The notes beneath the pieces were generated by a model that saw nothing but the letters and a program-made list of their open reading frames with translations, was not told the DNA's origin and did not search any database. Both the position numbers and the translations under genes were made by a program. 64,000 bases of DNA, from assembly GCA_950295325.1 (NCBI GenBank), contig OX485803.1, positions 13,146,001-13,210,000 of the forward strand. The letters run 5' to 3'. Shown here piece after piece: positions 48,401 to 60,500 of this stretch. This stretch comes from Polytrichum commune (lineage: Eukaryota > Streptophyta > Polytrichopsida > Polytrichales > Polytrichaceae). Numbering within the stretch: position 1 is the stretch's first letter; each line of letters opens with the position of its first letter.

Positions 48401-49600
48401 GTACACAAAACTTGGCAGAAGGTAGAGTGTGTCACTAGTCCACCATGAGAACTTGCCATCCAAACTCTACATCTAATTTGTTAACTCAATTAGGTTTTTT
48501 GTGCCACTTATGCTTGGACAATATGACCATCCACGAATGCCGGATGGGTGCACAAAATTTTAGGGCCAATTAATGAATCTCTCCATAATTGTGTAAGGTT
48601 TGTTACTTACATCTTGACAATTACTGCAAGCAAGAAACGGTATCAATGCCAATGCCATGAGATGGAATTTGGAATTGGCATCATGGGCGAATTCTTGGAT
48701 GCATGTGGTTCCTAAATCAAAACAAGAGATTCGGAGTCTATTTCCTCGAAGAAATGAGAATATATGTCAAGATGTGTGTGCACCAACATGTCAAATCTAA
48801 AACTTCGTGGCCTTCAAAGCAAATGTCACAAGCAATCATCAAGTTATCCATCTTTCTAAGAAAGCATAATATTTAAAGCAACAATTCATATAAAGAAAGT
48901 CTTGGTCCTCAAAATGAGCCCAGCTTGACAGACAAAATATGTTGCACAATATGTTTGAAGGTCAATGCCACATGTAATTAATATGCACGCCTGACAACTA
49001 TTGAAGCTCGTCAACTTGAGTCGAAATCGATCCGACTCGGACACAAGGTGTGATCTCCAAAGTCGAATTAGTAGCTAGCAAGCAGTAGTCCACGGCCATC
49101 CGTAGATTGCTAAAACATTCACGGGAGCGAGCACACTTTGAAATTTCTTCCACATCAAGTCTGAATTATCGTAGTCGCTTGTCGTTATGCACCTTAGCCC
49201 TCGAGCCAGGATAGTCATCCCATCGAACACGTTAATTAATGACAGATGAGCTCATGATTGGGATGGGATTTTCACAAATCAATCTTAGGCCTCGTCCATG
49301 AACACCTGTTTTGCAACACGCACCTCCAGGAGATAATCTTCGCTGCAAATAGTCTCACAGATATGGGATCATGATTCATGAGTACATTGTCTAAGGAGGG
49401 AATTAAAGTTTGAGGTTGATCATGATGTAACATGGAAGAAATTACTCAAGTCATTGCAGCAAATGTTGTTCACTAAGATTTTGTGAAGTCATGCTATTTA
49501 TGATTATCCATCTAGTCAAGAGCTGAACAACATTAATCTGTGCACCTTGCAATTATATTGCACGCTAGAAATTATTGGCACTATGTGAGGTTAAGAAGTG
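45481..49600. other. Intergenic DNA with repeat fragments
   Basis: No gene supported. GTGCACCCAAGAG-family fragments lie at 45,745-45,840, 45,930-46,010, 46,115-46,195 and 48,130-48,235. Bases 46,400-46,640 are a weak match to 55,900-56,170 (gtttgtccaaatatacttta block). Confidence 0.4.
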
Positions 49601-49613
49601 GTTCATAGTTACT

Positions 49614-51705
49614 TTACCGGCATTCCATAGTATCGGTGACATTAGGGTTGCGGTCAAACTGAACACGAGACGCATTTTTTTGATACCACAATGCGGCCTG
49701 CAGAGAAGAAGAGTTTGAGAATCATTCAGTGACGACGACGACGACGACGACAACAATGGATGAAACAGGCAAATGTGCAACCTAGCTTGAAGGAAAGAAA
49801 TGGTAGACATGATAGTAGAGTTATGATCATCAGGATCTACATACCTTGATGTACTGCCCTTCGTCAAGCACAAAGCGGTGGTACATTCCAGCAGGAAGAA
49901 CTATCAGATCGCCCGGCTTAATGAAGATGCGTATGAAGCGTTCATCCATGTCGCGGATGTCTTCGTATCCTGTGCAATTGTGTTCCTCACATCGAGATCA
50001 ACCAGTTAGTGGTCAGGTAAATCAACCGGTGTCAAAATATATACTGGTTGATCCAAGCGCTTCATGCTGCTGCAGGATTAGGTAGCTTTGAGAACAAAAG
50101 ATGCAACCATCTTCAGGAAAAAGACTGTAATTAGAGATACAGAGAATGAAACTTCAGTGGTACAGTGATATCGTGGAAACCTAAAAAACTAGAATGTGTT
50201 GACATACCGGATCCCTCAATGATAAAGCGGGCCTCCTTCTCAGTATGAAGATGTTCGGTGGCAAACATTTCCACATTCTTCTGGAAATCTTCCATGATCC
50301 CTTCCTTGACAGTAACAACTTCCTGAAAGACCACAAGGTGCAGATAGCGTTGTTGCGTTTCATTTTATGTTTTGGAAAAGGGGTCCCTAGATATTGAGGC
50401 CCATGTGGTCAGTCTAGAGTACAATCGATAAGCGACCCTCATCAATGCAAACTCTACGCAAAGGACATAAACTTGAGATTGAGTTCAACAATATATTTCA
50501 ATTAGTTACGTCTTTTGTGTATTCGCCGATGTACTTTCTCCCTTTCAGAAAAAGATTGTTGAGGTGATCATCAGTTGGAATGCCAGACCAGAGGTTGACG
50601 CCGAGAACTGCATGCGTTCCACCATAATATATAGTTAGAGTAATTAGCTCCTGAAATGGTGAAGTACTTCTGCAAGTAAGTTAAACAAGCTACAGCAATG
50701 AACAAGTTGATGACAGCAATCCAGATTTCATACACTATGGTTGCTGAATACAGGTCGTGATGTATTCAAATTTGCACCGCAGCAAAACTCAGCTGCATGT
50801 GATCGACGTCCAGGGCCATTTGAAGTTCAATATCACCCCGTCCCAATATCTACGAAATTGGTAAATGTACCACTACTAATTAATCTGAAATACCAAACAG
50901 AGGCGATGATGGACTTCAGGGCCCGTTGTGGTCATGTATCAAAGGAAGAGTGATGCAGTATGCTTACTATGGAGCCGCTCTGCTGTAACCGGCTGGTTGG
51001 GTTCGTACTTATTCTCAAGGGCCAAGTTGTCTCCCTCCGGATTCAAATACCACGCAGTTGGGTTCGTTTCCTGGCGCTGTTCAAATCAAAAGTGCGGACG
51101 CATGTTAATAAATGCATTTATGATCAGATCATATATAACCGATCTCTCATCCGAGAACAGAAGGGTTATCAGACCTCGCCACACTATTCTACCATGCAGA
51201 CACAGTATCATTCATAATTCCCATATTATGTCCATGAACTGATCGGTGGTTACGACTGATAACCCTCTCGAGTCAATTCCTGCGGCTCGTCATCCACTCT
51301 CCCCTCGTTGGTTATCTAGTCTATAGGGGCCCTTAAGTTCTCCATCTCTGTCCCAGTTTCTGCTGTGTAGGTAGATTTACCACTGTCACCAGACTGGGTA
51401 CCATCTTCCCAAACTCCAGATATTGGACTGAGGTGATGAACTTCAGGGCCTTGTGTTGAAAAAACAGAAAGATTTACTATGGAACTTATAAAGACCTGTA
51501 CATTTGCAGAGACTGATATCAGCACAAGATGTATATCCTGCAGGATCACAAAATTATGAGGTAATTAATGCTGCAGAAAAATACACCAAATGGACACACC
51601 ACAAAGTCATGAGTATGTATGTACCTTGGCTGTGGCCTCCCTGATGAGGACGGCGCGGGACTCCTCTGAGCCCGCCACATGGCTGAGGTTCGAGAAAGAT
51701 GACAT
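49614..51705 (-). CDS. Acireductone dioxygenase (ARD), methionine salvage
   Basis: Exons (minus, 5' to 3'): 51705-51625, 51076-50968, 50607-50510, 50322-50208, 49969-49845 and 49697-49614. Phases agree and give 203 residues, the usual ARD size. The start is MSSFSNLSHVAG. Exon 2 has TAWYLNPEGDN...QPVTAERLH, joining to ILGVNLW, which fits the ARD N-terminus (QPVSLEQL..LGVLYW). The cupin metal ligands are H120-L-H122-T-E-K-E126 and H165 in LPAGMYHRF. The H122-H165 spacing of 43 fits the family. IKPGDLIVLPAGMYHRFVLD is the second cupin motif. The protein ends at NPNVTDTMECR. ARD cleaves acireductone to formate and a 2-keto acid precursor of methionine. The sequence between LGVNLW and the metal site is shorter and unlike typical plant ARD, so this may be a diverged paralogue. 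Confidence 0.85.
49730..49752. repeat. (GAC)n microsatellite in last ARD intron
   Basis: About seven GAC units within the last intron, 33 bases upstream (on the minus strand) of the final exon's acceptor. Confidence 0.85.
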
Positions 51706-51784
51706 CCTGTTGATAGCGCAGATCATATGGCAGGGGTTGCAGAAAGTTAATCTATCGGTAAAGGTAGAGTGGTAAATTCTGCAT

Positions 51785-52025
51785 CCTAACAAACTTTCCA
51801 TTTTGAAATATTGTCATGGATGATATGAAATTTGAATGAAAAATCACTTAGTAAGTGAGTAATTGCAACATTGTAAACCAATAATGCCCAAAAATATTTA
51901 CAAGGAATGACAGATAATGTTGAGTTTACATTTAGTGTTAGTGGCACTACACGGGTGGTTTACAATCAGTGCTGAAGACAACTAATAGAATTAGTGACAC
52001 TAAATACAATATATAGTGTACTTCT
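51785..52025. repeat. MITE-like repeat just upstream of the ARD first coding exon
   Basis: Matches 41,200-41,380 over about 170 bp and ends with CACTAAATACAATATATAGTG, a palindromic end like the MITE termini at 32.3 and 40.8 kb. It lies within the likely 5' leader intron of the ARD gene. Confidence 0.5.
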
Positions 52026-52449
52026 ACATTGCAGTACATGCTAGAACACAGTGCTGGCCAACTCTAAGATTCTACTCACTAGCGACGTAATTCCCTTCCT
52101 ACGGAGCGGCAATACGAAACTGGAACTTCTGCAATCAACTCGTTCATTTGTCTCAGACAAGAGAAACCACAATAAAAAGTGTTCTAAATTGAAACTAAAA
52201 CTCAAACTAAAATCGGAAGCTCCGCGAGACCGCATCCCGTGTAAGGGGCGCTGCCAGTATACAACGACATGATTTCAACGGCTAGACTAAGCGAGACTAG
52301 GGAGTACCACCCCTCCAATACACGTGAGATGTTCATTTCAATTGGCGCAGGAAGGACGGGTGTCCCCTCCACGTTAGTCGACCCATTCCGATATTGACAC
52401 ACTTCGATCATGGATCACTGGACCAGATGACACTTCAAGCAGGCAAGCT

Positions 52450-53860
52450 ATACCAAGATCACTTCAATGAAAGAACAGCAGACCGGAGCTCACAACATTT
52501 ACACGAGCCTCTTATTTCATATGTCCAGAAAACAAAAACTAATAAAAGTCAAAACAAAATACACGAGCCTTCATCGATTTCTGCTGGTGCAGAAAGAGGA
52601 AATCAAGAGTCGTGACACGTGTGAAGGAAGCTTCAATTATATTATGGTCGACAGGCATGTCCACCTCCACGTTCAGAGGATGCTACAATGCAAACCAACG
52701 ATCTCTCCAGAAACATAGTGCTCCAAAAACAGACTGAAAAGAAGAAGAAAATAAAAACTTGAAATTAAAATAAGAAAGCTAAGGATATTATGACAACCTT
52801 GCAAGACAAACGTCGACAACCATATAACTTGAAAATTGCACGAGCTTGCCAAACAAACGCGACCATCGCAAGAGCACCAAAAATTGACAACAAATTAAAC
52901 GCGATGTTGAAGGACAGCAGATAATCACAACGTAATGAGCCTCCCTCTCAGTAAAAGAGGAAAGAGTCGTGATCCTTGTGAAGGTAGCTAACTTCAAGTA
53001 AATGGTCGTCATCGACAGACAAGCCCACTGCATTTACAGCGGGGTACTACTTCTGTGGCTACGCCAATGCACGCTATCTCTCCAGGAAAACAATCTAACC
53101 CTCGGGGAGAAAACCAACCACCCCCCCCCGCCCAAAAAAAAATTTTGACAACCAAGACAACCAAGACTTGAAGACAACTTAGAATGAAATGCACGACGAG
53201 CTTGCCATATCCACAGCAGAGTGCACAAACCAGAAAAGCTACAATAGTTTCTGAGCACAGAGGAGGTCAGCCAGACGAGAGCACACCCGATCGGCACCAA
53301 CAACCTCTTTCCTTCGGAGCCACAACAAACGACAACAAACACGACCGATGGTGAAGGACAGACAGCAGACACCACCCCATCACCACGACATGATATTTAT
53401 TCCACGAAACCATGAGTGGTGCTCACAGCAGTTATCACACAAGCGTCTCTCCCACCTCCTGCTGCGGAGAGACGAAATAGGTTCTGTGACACTTGCGCCG
53501 AAGGAAGCCTTGACAAGTAATTCAAATGGTGGACAGACAGACATGCCCGATGCCGACCGCGTTCACAGACTCACTCTTAGTCGACTCTGTCACCGACGAC
53601 GCTACAACGCAAACCATATCCCTCCAAAAACCAGACCGTGCTTCCAAAAACATCAAAAATCATCATAGCTTAACGTCGACAATCAAGCCTACATTTTTGA
53701 AGTGCACGCCGGACAGCTGCCATATCTACCCCGACCTGCACAGTGGAGTGCAGATAAACAGAGTACTCGGCTCGACTAACCTGTAGTGGCTGAAAGGCGG
53801 CACAAGTGGCTTGCAGATCCAACGCTCGCTATGACTCCAAGCTCTGCAATTGTCATGAAA
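52450..53860. repeat. Three diverged tandem units in the ARD leader region
   Basis: Anchor blocks recur at about 52,590, 52,950 and 53,465: an agagga(a) run, GTCGTGA.(C/A)C.(T/C)GTGAAGG.AGCT and TGGT(C/G)G(A/T)..GACAGRCA. Each is followed by ctctCCAgaAa and an ACGAGCTTGCCA-type block, then AAC(A)CGACC/GATG(T/G)TGAAGGACAG in two of them. Units are about 360-515 bp. No frame is shared by all three. Confidence 0.55.
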
Positions 53861-54131
53861 GGGAGAATTTATGTTTAAAAAGAGAAAGAGTGTTGCAACA
53901 TCAATATTACCCCTCATTCCGTGGACAGAAATTCAACAACATTCAAACAAACGCGACCATACTCAACACAGACGAGATCAGCGCAGTCGACGCCGGTAGA
54001 GGTCGCCTGTTCCGCTGAGACGCCGGATCGAAGTAGCAGCGTCAACGAAGAAATGGCCAGACTTCCGAAAGCTCGCCGGGCTCGAGATCAGCGGGAACTG
54101 GGGAGAGAGAAGGAAGGAGGAGAGGAGGGGG

Positions 54132-54141
54132 TTTATATATA
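54132..54141 (-). promoter_or_regulatory. Candidate TATA box, minus strand
   Basis: The minus strand reads gctATATATAAACcccctcct, a TATA box followed by a pyrimidine-rich (CT) stretch and GC-rich DNA (54,000-54,120) typical of a plant transcription start. The next minus-strand gene is ARD, whose ATG is 2.4 kb away. Its first coding exon is preceded by a plausible AG acceptor (tatcaacag, at 51,707), which would fit 5' UTR introns. Linking the two is inference. Confidence 0.4.
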
Positions 54142-54149
54142 GCAATGTT

Positions 54150-57100
54150 GGAGACCACCCTTATTCGGTTACTCAATTTTCTAATTAGGACACCTACGAT
54201 TGAGTTAGTGTAGTATGTGGTTGGGTGTACCTCCATGTTGAATAGATACCAACAACACATTTATTTAAGGTCGGATTACATGTTTAGAATAATATGATAT
54301 TACTCGCTCCAACTTCAATAGTCAACACAATTGGGAGGACCTGTATGACCATATAATGAGCTGCATGAGAGTCTTCACTTTGATCATGAACGAGATATTC
54401 ATATGTTGAGTTTCAAAAATTATGAGGAAAGTGGTTGCGGCCTCAATCGTTTAGATTTGCTACCCGTATTGTACTAGTCCCATGTTTCATATCAACCTAC
54501 GAAAAGTGGGGTAGTGTTTTTGCAACAACAGCAACCATTTAAGACCCATCTAGTACATTATACTAAGTGAATGCATGGTGTCAATGATTAACATCAATAA
54601 GGTATCAAAAAAACTTACTTGTAGGCATCCAAATTGTGATATCAGTCACATGCTGGTATTTGGTGAGTACGTCAAGATGAGAGAATCTTTGTATACCCAA
54701 GTGATTAGTTACTGGACCAATACCCTGAATCTACACCATATTATTGATATAAAATCCATTTTAACTAGATATTATGAAAGTTAAAACTTGCATGGTATTT
54801 ACATATTTGAATGATATTGAAGAAACAAAATACCGTCAAGGATTGTGAAGTCCTCATTATAGATACCCCAATGGTATTAAAATCTTGAAATGGTACTCAT
54901 CCAACACTGGTTTAAATCATAGCGCCGAGGGGGGTCTTGGCTACTAGGGCTGGTAAGGAGCTGCTTTGAGAGACCGTAATTAAGTAGACGGCGGCCTTCC
55001 TTCTGCCATGATTCATGATCAGACTAATTGACAAACATCACCTTCTTGAGTAAATATGACACATGCAGGTGATGGATTATTCCCATGTCGAGTTCGGACA
55101 TTGTAAAATTATTCAATGATTTATGGTCGTGGTGCATGGACCACTTTACCTGCAAAAGTAGACGGAGCTGGTGCTCTTAGTTCTATCAAAATCAAAGTTG
55201 TAGCTTTGGTCTTGACAACTTCGATGTGCAATGGGGAGCTAACAATTTGCCCTACCACTTTTTTAATTCTAAAACCTCAAGCGTTGGGACACCAAGTAGT
55301 TTTTACTTCATATTGGGTAAACGGTTGATCATGCTCAACTTCTTTTTTTAATTGTGTGCGGTGTTGCGTAGTTCCACTATGTGCATCCCAAAGAGTTGTC
55401 CTCTTCTTTGTTTTGGGTTTCAGTGTCCTTGTTTAGTTGTTTAGAATGGAATAAAGTTGTTTCTTTGTCTCATGAGAGAGATAAATAAATAAATCATCGT
55501 TGAGTCGTTTGATTTCTAAAACACACAAGAAGAGAGAATTTTAAGAACTTTTAAGAGTTGTCTCCTCCAAGTGTAATGGGAGCATAGATAGTGAAATTAC
55601 TCCAACCTCTAGAAAAATACAATAGTATTAATATGTCATGAATGGTTGTTTTTGTACCTCATGAAGTGCTCACATCTCAACAAGTGCGTTGGCAATTTGA
55701 TCACTCCAAGATCAAATCTTACTTGCAACTTTCCACTAGTCCATACTTCCAACCACTCTAATCATATTAGTCGTGAAAACAATAACTATGCTTTTAAGTA
55801 AATCTAGACGTATGCATGAATTCTAGACATAATGACATTTTATATGTGCACTTCTATCGGCAGATCTTATATAGAAACGATAACAACTAATGCTAGATGT
55901 GGACTACACCTTTTGTTGTAGCACATGTTGGTTGCATGCACACTAATATGCTATTTGAGAAAAATAACACATCTAGAGGGATTATTTGATCATATTGCTT
56001 CTCAAAGTATCTTAATTGGAGGTTTTCATCATATTCTTTTAGTTTCTTCCCCCGATTTATTTGTATTGCAATTTGCATGTCCTAGTTGTGCAAAACACAC
56101 TCTCAAAGACATCATTATTTTTGGACAAGTCGTTTGTCCATATTTACTTTAATCCTAGTCCAATGAGATAAGTATCAATTATGTTGATTTTTCAGAGTTC
56201 ATACTTCTAAACTCATCATAAAATGGCCAACTTTATTATATTGCTACTATTCTATTAGTATTATTTTGAGCTGTACGGGATGTGATCCCTTTGTGGTGCC
56301 TCACAGCTTCTCATATTTCTCAATAGACCTTTAAGAATACTTATTTCATAACATATCCTAGAGAATGCTTTCCCCTCAGGCCGTTTCAGGGATAAATAGA
56401 TGTTCTATTTACCTCAAGATAATTTGATTCCTCAATATGTCCAGTCCAACCTACGCTTGAAATGCAGCTACTGGGCTCAAACAGATCGACAGGAAACAAT
56501 CTGACTGGAAATGTTTCTTAGAGGTTCACGTTTCTTATAGTGGAACTTCAAATGGTGCCTCAAGTTCCATTTAACAACTCCTAGTACTTAATCAAGACTG
56601 ATATATGTGTGCAATTAGGTTGACCCATGCTAATATATCAACAATCCACACTATTTTGAGTATTTATTATCATAAGAAAAAAATACATTAAAATATTTCT
56701 GTATTGAAATATGCAGTTGCTATATGTTGGTTGAATTAACAAAGTTATGAGTTTTTGTGAATCATCTGGTATTGACCCAACTTGGTTTATTATTATTTTT
56801 GAAAAGCATCAACCTCCACATATCAGACTTGAGTGTAGTAAGCTTGCATGCCAAGTATAGTTGGTAGGATCTTTGTGGCTCTCTGGTGGATCATGACCTT
56901 GTAAAATGTTTTCTGGCAAAGAAATTAACTTGTTTCATTGGTCACAAAAAGCAATTAGCATCCTCATGACACTCGGATAGTTACTTTCATTATGTGAAGC
57001 TAGAAACAAGGCCGTGGTGTGGTGGAGAGAGGGAATCATGAACACAGATGAGTGTACCTCTCATCCATCCAAACCTAATAACTGGACTCTTATAAGTTTG

Positions 57101-57170
57101 TTGTCAATTCATCTCAATGGAGCTCAAGTATACTAACTTGGAGTCATTAATATAAAACCAACAGAAATGT
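54150..57170. other. Intergenic DNA with repeat fragments
   Basis: No gene. 54,640-54,920 matches 3,880-4,160. 55,340-55,490 and 56,840-56,960 are plus-strand copies of the GTGCACCCAAGAG family. Confidence 0.4.
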
Positions 57171-57171
57171 G

Positions 57172-57279
57172 TTTGAGTACAATAATGTCACAAATATGAC
57201 ATTTTCTCTCAATGGAAACTAAGAATGTCATAAAATTGACAAACGAATATGATATTATATCCACTAGATTTCAGTAGTG
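57172..57279 (+). mobile_element. CACTA-type terminus, copy 2
   Basis: About 108 bp homologous to 38,574-38,682, with the same TCACAAATATGACATTTTCT and gacaaacgaatatga blocks and the terminal CAGTAGTG. A CACTACAACATC start at about 58,107 could belong to a separate end. Confidence 0.55.
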
Positions 57280-57599
57280 TAATGCCGGTGTCAAATCAAC
57301 TAGAAATATAACCTCCAGGTGCATACTATATTGGGCTTTTATGTTGGATGAATGAGAGGTACGCTCGTTTACAATAATACCCACTCTCCCAGTGTAGTCT
57401 AGAAGGAGTTGGAGCACTACTGAAGTGACTATGATTTGTTACAAGTTTACTAGCAAGCACGGGAAGCCTTGGATGCAGTGTCCAGACATCATAAACTCTC
57501 GTATTGGACTTTACATTCTCTCACAACTGAGACATAGTAATTGTAATTAAACATCAGGTCGAAGATCAGAGGTTGTTCACACTCTTAATATGCTATAGT

Positions 57600-60500
57600 T
57601 GCAAAGAAATATGTTGATTCACGGTTCACTTTGACAGTATTTCCCAAAACTAGTCGGCTGGAGTATACAGAAAGAACTAAGGGAGTTCACCAACTTGTGT
57701 CCGATCAGTGGTATCCATGTTTGTATTGTTGGTTTAGGAAGTCATGATATTAGGAGAGATGAATCATGGAAATGGTATTCATTTACATGCATGATTGCAG
57801 GTTCTTAGAATGCCAAGTGATTGGGATGCAACTATATATCATCTCAGGTAAGCTCAATATGAATCTTGTCACTAGAAACACAAATTTGACACCTATCAAA
57901 TTTATAGAAGGGATTCTGAGGGGGCAACAATCTGTAGCACTTGCAGGGGTTCTAGTTTTGAGAACTTAGTTTGGGAGCTCCTTTCATATCATAAATTGCC
58001 TCAGTCTAGTAACTCAAGGCACATTATTTATGTCATCAGTTACAAGGTTGCCTCAGTCTAGTAACTCAAGGCACATACAACAATAGTCTCATGAGCATTT
58101 GAAGACACTACAACATCATTATTTGTGACAGAAGCTGCTTCCGCCTCTCTCATATCGTATTTAGTGTATTATTATGAATGATACTTCTGCAGAAGGATGA
58201 TTGTTCAAAATCTGACAAAGATTTGATAGTCAATTATAAAATACACATTACATTATTTAAGTTTTTTTTTTGAGACAGATGAAACAAGACTAATCCATTG
58301 CCAAAAAGATATATACAACTTATCAAATGACTTTGTGTGTATACCTACCATGACCACATTACCAATGACTTTGTTGAAATAATTATTAGGAAGAAGAAGA
58401 CAATCTTAGATTTATATAAGCTAAGCATGGGTGACCTTGTTGACGTGAAGTGTAAGATACCTTGCAAATTGACAATGTTTAATTTTCTTATTTCTCATTG
58501 TCTTCCTACATATATAGTTGAGCCATTGAATAACATTATTATAGCAGCTTCTATTGGAAATTATATGCAACTGTAGAGTGTATGTACAATCAACTGATTA
58601 AACCAGAACATCTAAGAGTGTCAATAATTGATTGGAAGTGGCAATGCTTGTTGTATGTCATGAATGATATTCATGAGTGTAACTACAAATGCACCAACTG
58701 CTGCTACAAGAAACCGGATTCGACACAACATGACCTTTCTCCACTGTCTAGTCAGATAAAAGAGATCCTAAGTATTACTGGTTGAACTGATAAACATGTA
58801 TTGGGAACCCTTGCAGATCCAAGCCAATTTTTCACAGTCCTCATTTCTCCCTCGAATTAAGCCAATCACTGGAAATTTATGAATCTAAATATTTCATCTA
58901 GTGTTTTTCTGACCCTTGAATCGTATCGTTAAAAGGTCTCAGCTTCCTGGCATATCCTTAAAACTTAAGGTAATGGTGTGCAACACTGAGAGAGTTCCAT
59001 AAAGGGTAAGGGCCCTTTCAAACTTGGAATATTTGTGAGACTAGTCATCCACTCAATCCTTCCTTTCAAATTCTCAAGACCCAAGCAATTGTGTACGAGA
59101 AACTGAGATAGTTGGTTCATTCCAGGGGGAAATTAATTGCTTTCAAGCTAGAAATACTGTATCTAAATCCTCCCTTGGACTGTCAAATCCTTATAACATA
59201 TATATTTCATGATGTGAGACATTGCAACAGTTGCTTCCAAGGGCTTAAAGGTACTTTCAAACATAGAATTATGAATCCCCCCCTTAAATTCTTCCTGTCC
59301 CATCTTGGCAATCTAGGGAACCATGTGAGAATTTGAGACACCTCCTTTCTTGTGTAAGGAACTTGCAAACTTGGAATTCCTGACACACTCAGATTCCATC
59401 CACTTGACCTCTTGTAGCTTCATGAGAACATGGACAGAGTTTGTAATTATTTTTGGAAATTGAGACAGTATCCTCCAAGGAGGGGGTAACAGGTGCCTTA
59501 AATCTCAGAGTCTCAGACTTCAGTTTCAAATGATAAATGAACACAAATGCATGTGTGACATGACAGCTTCCAGAAATTATTAAACTTGAAGCATTTTCGC
59601 ATGTTGTTTTGAGATTAGGAATAACAGCATCCATCAGTGTTCTATCACATCCTCTCTCTTAAGTTGGTTTGAATGTCAGCAAGAAGATCATGAATACAGT
59701 GAACAGGAAATTTGAGCCAACTTGATCAATATCCTTATTTTGAAATTATTCATTGAATTTCTTCAGTTATTTCTTGTATTTTTATTTAGAATTTTTAATT
59801 TTATAGAGTATGGTTCAGTTGATTTTCTGGAGATTTGATTTTGAACCAATAATTCAAAAAATCAAACTGGTTGATTTGTAACTAGTAGCAGCTGATCTTC
59901 CCATTCATTGCATGAACACCTACTAGGCCAAGATACATGGAATGGTGACATCTCAATCTTCTAGAAAGACATGACTGTCTTACACTGTTGATTCCATTAA
60001 TGCTATGATGATATTAACTGAGTAGTAGAGTTCATAAATTTGTTGCTACTGATTTGTACACATACAGAAGCTTCACAAAGTGCGATGTTTCAGGTTTTTC
60101 ATTGGCAAACAAGAGGATGAATATTGACGTAGATATGTGTATATTAAATATGTGGTGAGATATTTGCAAGCCTGCTATTAAGAATTTCAATTTTATTCTC
60201 AACTACCAGTATGTGCCTGGTCCATCAATATTGGCTTGAGACTAGGTTTTTAAAAACAAGACGAGTCAAAAAAATTATTCCACAATCTGAATTAAGTGAA
60301 AGTTTGATTGTACACCAAATTTGGTTCCAACAAGTAATTACAAATTACAACAATTTTCTTGAATTAGCACTTATATCCGTTCAACTTCAATATAAATAAA
60401 TGCCACCAGGACCCAAAACAAAGAGAGGGTCACAACTCACTGACTCACCTCTCTAGGGTGCACGAGGTGAAACCAAACGACCCCAAAAGGGTAAGGCACC

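Noticed and set aside
50060-50085. ctgctgcaggatt resembling part of a miR172 target
   Set aside because: Too short, wrong gene (ARD intron), and lacks the rest of the site.
51316-51549. Frame ending QGPEVHHLSPISGVWEDGTQ as an extra ARD exon
   Set aside because: It resembles dispersed-repeat sequence also found at 50.9, 45.1 and 61.9 kb, reaches a stop, and the ARD exons on either side join in phase without it.
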